This document shows positions 53,901 to 64,000 of a stretch of 64,000 nt of DNA, piece by piece. Within the stretch, counting starts at the first letter, position 1; every line of letters begins with the position of its first letter. Under the pieces are notes generated by a model that saw only the letters and a program-made list of their open reading frames with translations, had not been told where the DNA came from and did no database searches. Both the position numbers and the translations under genes were made by a program. Source of the DNA: Acanthococcus lagerstroemiae (taxonomy: Eukaryota; Arthropoda; Insecta; Hemiptera; Eriococcidae); the NCBI GenBank assembly GCA_031841125.1, contig JAJSSI010000022.1:124001-188000 (forward strand), written 5' to 3'.

Positions 53901-56900
53901 TTCTCCATACTATACATCATGTCTTTTTTGGGCCGAAAAAATTTTCGGAGAGCTTCAGCGTCGGCGTTGGGGCTATACACTCAGTTTTTCGAGACGAATC
54001 CAAATCCGTTGTCAAAATTGAGCTACACGCATTTTTTGACCGAAATTGACCAATTTTTCCAACTTTTTCGGGTGTATCTCGGAATCGGAGGGTCACCGCC
54101 AAATTTGAACACAAAATTCGAACTCAGCATAAAAAATTGAGTTGAAAACAGTCTTTAATTCAAAATTTTTGATTTTTTCGAATTTTGAAAATTTCTCCAT
54201 ACTATACATCATGTCTTTTTTGGGCCGAAAAAATTTTCGGAGAGCTTCAGCGTCGGCGTTGGGGCTATACACTCAGTTTTTCGAGACGAATCCAAATCCG
54301 TTGTCAAAATTGAGCTACACGCATTTTTTGACCGAAATTGACCAATTTTTCCAACTTTTTCGGGTGTATCTCGGAATCGGAGGGTCACCGCCAAATTTGA
54401 ACACAAAATTCGAACTCAGCATAAAAAATTGAGTTGAAAACAGTCTTTAATTCAAAATTTTTGATTTTTTCGAATTTTGAAAATTTCTCCATACTATACA
54501 TCATGTCTTTTTTGGGCCGAAAAAATTTTCGGAGAGCTTCAGCGTCGGCGTTGGGGCTATACACTCAGTTTTTCGAGACGAATCCAAATCCGTTGTCAAA
54601 ATTGAGCTACACGCATTTTTTGACCGAAATTGACCAATTTTTCCAACTTTTTCGGGTGTATCTCGGAATCGGAGGGTCACCGCCAAATTTGAACACAAAA
54701 TTCGAACTCAGCATAAAAAATTGAGTTGAAAACAGTCTTTAATTCAAAATTTTTGATTTTTTCGAATTTTGAAAATTTCTCCATACTATACATCATGTCT
54801 TTTTTGGGCCGAAAAAATTTTCGGAGAGCTTCAGCGTCGGCGTTGGGGCTATACACTCAGTTTTTCGAGACGAATCCAAATCCGTTGTCAAAATTGAGCT
54901 ACACGCATTTTTTGACCGAAATTGACCAATTTTTCCAACTTTTTCGGGTTTATCTCGGAATCGGAGGGTCACCGCCAAATTTGAACACAAAATTCGAACT
55001 CAGCATAAAAAATTGAGTTGAAAACAGTCTTTAATTCAAAATTTTTGATTTTTTCGAATTTTGAAAATTTCTCCATACTATACATCATGTCTTTTTTGGG
55101 CCGAAAAAATTTTCGGAGAGCTTCAGCGTTGGGGTTGGGGCTATACACTCAGTTTTTCGAGACGAATCCAAATCCGTTGTCAAAATTGAGCTACACGCAT
55201 TTTTTGACCGAAATTGACCAATTTTTCCAACTTTTTCGAGTGTATCTCGGAATCGGAGGGTCACCGCCAAATTTGAACACAAAATTCGAACTCAGCATAA
55301 AAAATTGAGTTGAAAACAGTCTTTAATTCAAAATTTTTGATTTTTTCGAATTTTGAAAATTTCTCCATACTATACATCATGTCTTTTTTGGGCCGAAAAA
55401 ATTTTCGGAGAGCTTCAGCGTCGGCGTTGGGGCTATACACTCAGTTTTTCGAGACGAATCCAAATCCGTTGTCAAAATTGAGCTACACGCATTTTTTGAC
55501 CGAAATTGACCAATTTTTCCAACTTTTTCGAGTGTATCTCGGAATCGGAGGGTCACCGCCAAATTTGAACACAAAATTCGAACTCAGCATAAAAAATTGA
55601 GTTGAAAACAGTCTTTAATTCAAAATTTTTGATTTTTTCGAATTTTGAAAATTTCTCCATACTATACATCATGTCTTTTTTGGGCCGAAAAAATTTTCGG
55701 AGAGCTTCAGCGTCGGCGTTGGGGCTATACACTCAGTTTTTCGAGACGAATCCAAATCCGTTGTCAAAATTGAGCTACACGCATTTTTTGACCGAAATTG
55801 ACCAATTTTTCCAACTTTTTCGGGTGTATCTCGGAATCGGAGGGTCACCGCCAAATTTGAACACAAAATTCGAACTCAGCATAAAAAATTGAGTTGAAAA
55901 CAGTCTTTAATTCAAAATTTTTGATTTTTTCGAATTTTGAAAATTTCTCCATACTATACATCATGTCTTTTTTGGGCCGAAAAAATTTTCGGAGAGCTTC
56001 AGCGTCGGCGTTGGGGCTATACACTCAGTTTTTCGAGACGAATCCAAATCCGTTGTCAAAATTGAGCTACACGCATTTTTTGACCGAAATTGACCAATTT
56101 TTCCAACTTTTTCGAGTGTATCTCGGAATCGGAGGGTCACCGCCAAATTTGAACACAAAATTCGAACTCAGCATAAAAAATTGAGTTGAAAACAGTCTTT
56201 AATTCAAAATTTTTGATTTTTTCGAATTTTGAAAATTTCTCCATACTATACATCATGTCTTTTTTGGGCCGAAAAAATTTTCGGAGAGCTTCAGCGTCGG
56301 CGTTGGGGCTATACACTCAGTTTTTCGAGACGAATCCAAATCCGTTGTCAAAATTGAGCTACACGCATTTTTTGACCGAAATTGACCAATTTTTCCAACT
56401 TTTTCGGGTGTATCTCGGAATCGGAGGGTCACCGCCAAATTTGAACACAAAATTCGAACTCAGCATAAAAAATTGAGTTGAAAACAGTCTTTAATTCAAA
56501 ATTTTTGATTTTTTCGAATTTTGAAAATTTCTCCATACTATACATCATGTCTTTTTTGGGCCGAAAAAATTTTCGGAGAGCTTCAGCGTCGGCGTTGGGG
56601 CTATACACTCAGTTTTTCGAGACGAATCCAAATCCGTTGTCAAAATTGAGCTACACGCATTTTTTGACCGAAATTGACCAATTTTTCCAACTTTTTCGGG
56701 TGTATCTCGGAATCGGAGGGTCACCGCCAAATTTGAACACAAAATTCGAACTCAGCATAAAAAATTGAGTTGAAAACAGTCTTTAATTCAAAATTTTTGA
56801 TTTTTTCGAATTTTGAAAATTTCTCCATACTATACATCATGTCTTTTTTGGGCCGAAAAAATTTTCGGAGAGCTTCAGCGTCGGCGTTGGGGCTATACAC

Positions 56901-59900
56901 TCAGTTTTTCGAGACGAATCCAAATCCGTTGTCAAAATTGAGCTACACGCATTTTTTGACCGAAATTGACCAATTTTTCCAACTTTTTCGGGTGTATCTC
57001 GGAATCGGAGGGTCACCGCCAAATTTGAACACAAAATTCGAACTCAGCATAAAAAATTGAGTTGAAAACAGTCTTTAATTCAAAATTTTTGATTTTTTCG
57101 AATTTTGAAAATTTCTCCATACTATACATCATGTCTTTTTTGGGCCGAAAAAATTTTCGGAGAGCTTCAGCGTCGGCGTTGGGGCTATACACTCAGTTTT
57201 TCGAGACGAATCCAAATCCGTTGTCAAAATTGAGCTACACGCATTTTTTGACCGAAATTGACCAATTTTTCCAACTTTTTCGGGTGTATCTCGGAATCGG
57301 AGGGTCACCGCCAAATTTGAACACAAAATTCGAACTCAGCATAAAAAATTGAGTTGAAAACAGTCTTTAATTCAAAATTTTTGATTTTTTCGAATTTTGA
57401 AAATTTCTCCATACTATACATCATGTCTTTTTTGGGCCGAAAAAATTTTCGGAGAGCTTCAGCGTCGGCGTTGGGGCTATACACTCAGTTTTTCGAGACG
57501 AATCCAAATCCGTTGTCAAAATTGAGCTACACGCATTTTTTGACCGAAATTGACCAATTTTTCCAACTTTTTCGAGTGTATCTCGGAATCGGAGGGTCAC
57601 CGCCAAATTTGAACACAAAATTCGAACTCAGCATAAAAAATTGAGTTGAAAACAGTCTTTAATTCAAAATTTTTGATTTTTTCGAATTTTGAAAATTTCT
57701 CCATACTATACATCATGTCTTTTTTGGGCCGAAAAAATTTTCGGAGAGCTTCAGCGTCGGCGTTGGGGCTATACACTCAGTTTTTCGAGACGAATCCAAA
57801 TCCGTTGTCAAAATTGAGCTACACGCATTTTTTGACCGAAATTGACCAATTTTTCCAACTTTTTCGGGTGTATCTCGGAATCGGAGGGTCACCGCCAAAT
57901 TTGAACACAAAATTCGAACTCAGCATAAAAAATTGAGTTGAAAACAGTCTTTAATTCAAAATTTTTGATTTTTTCGAATTTTGAAAATTTCTCCATACTA
58001 TACATCATGTCTTTTTTGGGCCGAAAAAATTTTCGGAGAGCTTCAGCGTCGGCGTTGGGGCTATACACTCAGTTTTTCGAGACGAATCCAAATCCGTTGT
58101 CAAAATTGAGCTACACGCATTTTTTGACCGAAATTGACCAATTTTTCCAACTTTTTCGAGTGTATCTCGGAATCGGAGGGTCACCGCCAAATTTGAACAC
58201 AAAATTCGAACTCAGCATAAAAAATTGAGTTGAAAACAGTCTTTAATTCAAAATTTTTGATTTTTTCGAATTTTGAAAATTTCTCCATACTATACATCAT
58301 GTCTTTTTTGGGCCGAAAAAATTTTCGGAGAGCTTCAGCGTCGGCGTTGGGGCTATACACTCAGTTTTTCGAGACGAATCCAAATCCGTTGTCAAAATTG
58401 AGCTACACGCATTTTTTGACCGAAATTGACCAATTTTTCCAACTTTTTCGAGTGTATCTCGGAATCGGAGGGTCACCGCCAAATTTGAACACAAAATTCG
58501 AACTCAGCATAAAAAATTGAGTTGAAAACAGTCTTTAATTCAAAATTTTTGATTTTTTCGAATTTTGAAAATTTCTCCATACTATACATCATGTCTTTTT
58601 TGGGCCGAAAAAATTTTCGGAGAGCTTCAGCGTCGGCGTTGGGGCTATACACTCAGTTTTTCGAGACGAATCCAAATCCGTTGTCAAAATTGAGCTACAC
58701 GCATTTTTTGACCGAAATTGACCAATTTTTCCAACTTTTTCGAGTGTATCTCGGAATCGGAGGGTCACCGCCAAATTTGAACACAAAATTCGAACTCAGC
58801 ATAAAAAATTGAGTTGAAAACAGTCTTTAATTCAAAATTTTTGATTTTTTCGAATTTTGAAAATTTCTCCATACTATACATCATGTCTTTTTTGGGCCGA
58901 AAAAATTTTCGGAGAGCTTCAGCGTCGGCGTTGGGGCTATACACTCAGTTTTTCGAGACGAATCCAAATCCGTTGTCAAAATTGAGCTACACGCATTTTT
59001 TGACCGAAATTGACCAATTTTTCCAACTTTTTCGGGTGTATCTCGGAATCGGAGGGTCACCGCCAAATTTGAACACAAAATTCGAACTCAGCATAAAAAA
59101 TTGAGTTGAAAACAGTCTTTAATTCAAAATTTTTGATTTTTTCGAATTTTGAAAATTTCTCCATACTATACATCATGTCTTTTTTGGGCCGAAAAAATTT
59201 TCGGAGAGCTTCAGCGTCGGCGTTGGGGCTATACACTCAGTTTTTCGAGACGAATCCAAATCCGTTGTCAAAATTGAGCTACACGCATTTTTTGACCGAA
59301 ATTGACCAATTTTTCCAACTTTTTCGGGTGTATCTCGGAATCGGAGGGTCACCGCCAAATTTGAACACAAAATTCGAACTCAGCATAAAAAATTGAGTTG
59401 AAAACAGTCTTTAATTCAAAATTTTTGATTTTTTCGAATTTTGAAAATTTCTCCATACTATACATCATGTCTTTTTTGGGCCGAAAAAATTTTCGGAGAG
59501 CTTCAGCGTCGGCGTTGGGGCTATACACTCAGTTTTTCGAGACGAATCCAAATCCGTTGTCAAAATTGAGCTACACGCATTTTTTGACCGAAATTGACCA
59601 ATTTTTCCAACTTTTTCGGGTGTATCTCGGAATCGGAGGGTCACCGCCAAATTTGAACACAAAATTCGAACTCAGCATAAAAAATTGAGTTGAAAACAGT
59701 CTTTAATTCAAAATTTTTGATTTTTTCGAATTTTGAAAATTTCTCCATACTATACATCATGTCTTTTTTGGGCCGAAAAAATTTTCGGAGAGCTTCAGCG
59801 TCGGCGTTGGGGCTATACACTCAGTTTTTCGAGACGAATCCAAATCCGTTGTCAAAATTGAGCTACACGCATTTTTTGACCGAAATTGACCAATTTTTCC

Positions 59901-62900
59901 AACTTTTTCGGGTGTATCTCGGAATCGGAGGGTCACCGCCAAATTTGAACACAAAATTCGAACTCAGCATAAAAAATTGAGTTGAAAACAGTCTTTAATT
60001 CAAAATTTTTGATTTTTTCGAATTTTGAAAATTTCTCCATACTATACATCATGTCTTTTTTGGGCCGAAAAAATTTTCGGAGAGCTTCAGCGTCGGCGTT
60101 GGGGCTATACACTCAGTTTTTCGAGACGAATCCAAATCCGTTGTCAAAATTGAGCTACACGCATTTTTTGACCGAAATTGACCAATTTTTCCAACTTTTT
60201 CGGGTGTATCTCGGAATCGGAGGGTCACCGCCAAATTTGAACACAAAATTCGAACTCAGCATAAAAAATTGAGTTGAAAACAGTCTTTAATTCAAAATTT
60301 TTGATTTTTTCGAATTTTGAAAATTTCTCCATACTATACATCATGTCTTTTTTGGGCCGAAAAAATTTTCGGAGAGCTTCAGCGTCGGCGTTGGGGCTAT
60401 ACACTCAGTTTTTCGAGACGAATCCAAATCCGTTGTCAAAATTGAGCTACACGCATTTTTTGACCGAAATTGACCAATTTTTCCAACTTTTTCGAGTGTA
60501 TCTCGGAATCGGAGGGTCACCGCCAAATTTGAACACAAAATTCGAACTCAGCATAAAAAATTGAGTTGAAAACAGTCTTTAATTCAAAATTTTTGATTTT
60601 TTCGAATTTTGAAAATTTCTCCATACTATACATCATGTCTTTTTTGGGCCGAAAAAATTTTCGGAGAGCTTCAGCGTCGGCGTTGGGGCTATACACTCAG
60701 TTTTTCGAGACGAATCCAAATCCGTTGTCAAAATTGAGCTACACGCATTTTTTGACCGAAATTGACCAATTTTTCCAACTTTTTCGGGTGTATCTCGGAA
60801 TCGGAGGGTCACCGCCAAATTTGAACACAAAATTCGAACTCAGCATAAAAAATTGAGTTGAAAACAGTCTTTAATTCAAAATTTTTGATTTTTTCGAATT
60901 TTGAAAATTTCTCCATACTATACATCATGTCTTTTTTGGGCCGAAAAAATTTTCGGAGAGCTTCAGCGTCGGCGTTGGGGCTATACACTCAGTTTTTCGA
61001 GACGAATCCAAATCCGTTGTCAAAATTGAGCTACACGCATTTTTTGACCGAAATTGACCAATTTTTCCAACTTTTTCGGGTGTATCTCGGAATCGGAGGG
61101 TCACCGCCAAATTTGAACACAAAATTCGAACTCAGCATAAAAAATTGAGTTGAAAACAGTCTTTAATTCAAAATTTTTGATTTTTTCGAATTTTGAAAAT
61201 TTCTCCATACTATACATCATGTCTTTTTTGGGCCGAAAAAATTTTCGGAGAGCTTCAGCGTTGGGGTTGGGGCTATACACTCAGTTTTTCGAGACGAATC
61301 CAAATCCGTTGTCAAAATTGAGCTACACGCATTTTTTGACCGAAATTGACCAATTTTTCCAACTTTTTCGGGTGTATCTCGGAATCGGAGGGTCACCGCC
61401 AAATTTGAACACAAAATTCGAACTCAGCATAAAAAATTGAGTTGAAAACAGTCTTTAATTCAAAATTTTTGATTTTTTCGAATTTTGAAAATTTCTCCAT
61501 ACTATACATCATGTCTTTTTTGGGCCGAAAAAATTTTCGGAGAGCTTCAGCGTCGGCGTTGGGGCTATACACTCAGTTTTTCGAGACGAATCCAAATCCG
61601 TTGTCAAAATTGAGCTACACGCATTTTTTGACCGAAATTGACCAATTTTTCCAACTTTTTCGAGTGTATCTCGGAATCGGAGGGTCACCGCCAAATTTGA
61701 ACACAAAATTCGAACTCAGCATAAAAAATTGAGTTGAAAACAGTCTTTAATTCAAAATTTTTGATTTTTTCGAATTTTGAAAATTTCTCCATACTATACA
61801 TCATGTCTTTTTTGGGCCGAAAAAATTTTCGGAGAGCTTCAGCGTCGGCGTTGGGGCTATACACTCAGTTTTTCGAGACGAATCCAAATCCGTTGTCAAA
61901 ATTGAGCTACACGCATTTTTTGACCGAAATTGACCAATTTTTCCAACTTTTTCGGGTGTATCTCGGAATCGGAGGGTCACCGCCAAATTTGAACACAAAA
62001 TTCGAACTCAGCATAAAAAATTGAGTTGAAAACAGTCTTTAATTCAAAATTTTTGATTTTTTCGAATTTTGAAAATTTCTCCATACTATACATCATGTCT
62101 TTTTTGGGCCGAAAAAATTTTCGGAGAGCTTCAGCGTCGGCGTTGGGGCTATACACTCAGTTTTTCGAGACGAATCCAAATCCGTTGTCAAAATTGAGCT
62201 ACACGCATTTTTTGACCGAAATTGACCAATTTTTCCAACTTTTTCGGGTGTATCTCGGAATCGGAGGGTCACCGCCAAATTTGAACACAAAATTCGAACT
62301 CAGCATAAAAAATTGAGTTGAAAACAGTCTTTAATTCAAAATTTTTGATTTTTTCGAATTTTGAAAATTTCTCCATACTATACATCATGTCTTTTTTGGG
62401 CCGAAAAAATTTTCGGAGAGCTTCAGCGTCGGCGTTGGGGCTATACACTCAGTTTTTCGAGACGAATCCAAATCCGTTGTCAAAATTGAGCTACACGCAT
62501 TTTTTGACCGAAATTGACCAATTTTTCCAACTTTTTCGGGTGTATCTCGGAATCGGAGGGTCACCGCCAAATTTGAACACAAAATTCGAACTCAGCATAA
62601 AAAATTGAGTTGAAAACAGTCTTTAATTCAAAATTTTTGATTTTTTCGAATTTTGAAAATTTCTCCATACTATACATCATGTCTTTTTTGGGCCGAAAAA
62701 ATTTTCGGAGAGCTTCAGCGTCGGCGTTGGGGCTATACACTCAGTTTTTCGAGACGAATCCAAATCCGTTGTCAAAATTGAGCTACACGCATTTTTTGAC
62801 CGAAATTGACCAATTTTTCCAACTTTTTCGGGTGTATCTCGGAATCGGAGGGTCACCGCCAAATTTGAACACAAAATTCGAACTCAGCATAAAAAATTGA

Positions 62901-64000
62901 GTTGAAAACAGTCTTTAATTCAAAATTTTTGATTTTTTCGAATTTTGAAAATTTCTCCATACTATACATCATGTCTTTTTTGGGCCGAAAAAATTTTCGG
63001 AGAGCTTCAGCGTCGGCGTTGGGGCTATACACTCAGTTTTTCGAGACGAATCCAAATCCGTTGTCAAAATTGAGCTACACGCATTTTTTGACCGAAATTG
63101 ACCAATTTTTCCAACTTTTTCGGGTGTATCTCGGAATCGGAGGGTCACCGCCAAATTTGAACACAAAATTCGAACTCAGCATAAAAAATTGAGTTGAAAA
63201 CAGTCTTTAATTCAAAATTTTTGATTTTTTCGAATTTTGAAAATTTCTCCATACTATACATCATGTCTTTTTTGGGCCGAAAAAATTTTCGGAGAGCTTC
63301 AGCGTCGGCGTTGGGGCTATACACTCAGTTTTTCGAGACGAATCCAAATCCGTTGTCAAAATTGAGCTACACGCATTTTTTGACCGAAATTGACCAATTT
63401 TTCCAACTTTTTCGGGTGTATCTCGGAATCGGAGGGTCACCGCCAAATTTGAACACAAAATTCGAACTCAGCATAAAAAATTGAGTTGAAAACAGTCTTT
63501 AATTCAAAATTTTTGATTTTTTCGAATTTTGAAAATTTCTCCATACTATACATCATGTCTTTTTTGGGCCGAAAAAATTTTCGGAGAGCTTCAGCGTCGG
63601 CGTTGGGGCTATACACTCAGTTTTTCGAGACGAATCCAAATCCGTTGTCAAAATTGAGCTACACGCATTTTTTGACCGAAATTGACCAATTTTTCCAACT
63701 TTTTCGGGTGTATCTCGGAATCGGAGGGTCACCGCCAAATTTGAACACAAAATTCGAACTCAGCATAAAAAATTGAGTTGAAAACAGTCTTTAATTCAAA
63801 ATTTTTGATTTTTTCGAATTTTGAAAATTTCTCCATACTATACATCATGTCTTTTTTGGGCCGAAAAAATTTTCGGAGAGCTTCAGCGTCGGCGTTGGGG
63901 CTATACACTCAGTTTTTCGAGACGAATCCAAATCCGTTGTCAAAATTGAGCTACACGCATTTTTTGACCGAAATTGACCAATTTTTCCAACTTTTTCGAG

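Larger units (their letters stand above)
23305..64000 (-). repeat. 292-bp satellite, right tandem array (about 139 copies), reversed
   Basis: The same monomer as in 1-22804, read as its reverse complement throughout. A landmark such as CATCATGTCTTTTTTGG recurs every 292 bases to the end of the window. The array is cut by the gap on the left and by the window edge on the right, so its real length is unknown and exceeds 40 kb. Variation is partitioned along it: CGGGTGT and CGAGTGT units are mixed at 23305-27300, only CGAGTGT occurs from about 27346 to 43921, and both are mixed again from 43922. CAATTTTTCG units are common up to about 38660 and absent afterwards. Confidence 0.99.
33994..64000 (-). 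repeat. Right array, highly homogeneous sub-block with exact 292-bp period
   Basis: From 33994 to 63777 there are 102 consecutive units of exactly 292 bp with no net length change, followed by a partial unit to the window edge. By eye only four kinds of difference occur: CAATTTTT/CAGTTTTT (up to about 38660), CGAGTG/CGGGTG (from 43922), a two-base change giving GCGTTGGGGTTGG near 55129 and 61260, and a single T at 54950. This is far more uniform than the left array and implies recent amplification or homogenisation, unless the assembler has copied or collapsed repeats. Confidence 0.93.

Noticed and set aside
50997..60341. A 17-unit higher-order repeat suggested by similar CGGG/CGAG strings (P-L-PPPPP-LLL-PPPP and P-L-PPPP-L-P-LLL-PPPPP)
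   Set aside because: The strings agree only in part and two-state patterns match easily by chance. I would need an autocorrelation test to claim it.
225..63776. Hundreds of recurring open frames of 65, 96, 102 and 193 codons on both strands
   Set aside because: They are the same frames repeated with the satellite. They start at TTG, are disrupted by indels in many copies, change frame at every 292-bp step and match no family I recognise. The longer versions arise only from 291-bp units or from loss of the TGA between units.
1..64000. Telomeric repeats, tRNA or rRNA genes, spliced-leader genes, promoters
   Set aside because: No TTAGGC or TTAGGG runs and no tRNA, rRNA or spliced-leader sequence were seen. 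TATA-like words (CTATACA, TGTATAG) occur once per unit as part of the satellite, with no gene to serve.

Overview
The whole window is satellite DNA. Apart from one 500-N assembly gap, every base belongs to a single tandem repeat with a 292-bp monomer. There are about 78 copies in one orientation (1-22804), the gap (22805-23304), then about 139 copies in the opposite orientation (23305-64000). I found no protein-coding gene, RNA gene, transposon, CRISPR array or stretch of unique sequence.

Organism: a long, highly homogenised satellite array of this kind is eukaryotic. The monomer is about 37% GC (107 of 292 in a hand-counted unit) and rich in A- and T-tracts. It is not depleted in CpG: 16 CpG are seen against about 9.8 expected from base composition, which argues against a genome with heavy CpG methylation. 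The style (mixed A/T runs broken by TTCGAA, CCGAAAA and similar) reminds me of nematode intergenic DNA. That is a low-confidence impression; no taxon can be fixed from a satellite alone.

Layout: (1) 1 to about 6900, left array, nearly regular 292/291-bp monomers, point variants only. (2) About 6900-22804, left array, the same monomer with many 1-4 bp indels, increasingly so towards the gap. (3) 22805-23304, exactly 500 N, with array polarity reversed across it. (4) 23305-33993, right array, indel-bearing, sharing several otherwise rare variants with the gap-proximal left array. (5) 33994-64000, right array, 102 consecutive monomers of exactly 292 bp plus a partial one, with only a handful of variable positions. 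It contains an 18-monomer block (38666-43921) in which I see no variation at all. Different parts of the right array segregate different single-base variants, giving it a block-like mosaic.

The variation shows how the array evolves: local amplification of single variants, small segmental duplications and long homogenised runs, as expected from unequal exchange or gene conversion. The most informative points are the polarity switch at the gap, the sharing of rare haplotypes on both sides of it, and the contrast between the indel-rich gap-proximal zones and the near-perfect distal right array. Open frames that recur in every monomer start at TTG, are broken by indels in many copies, and are not annotated as genes.
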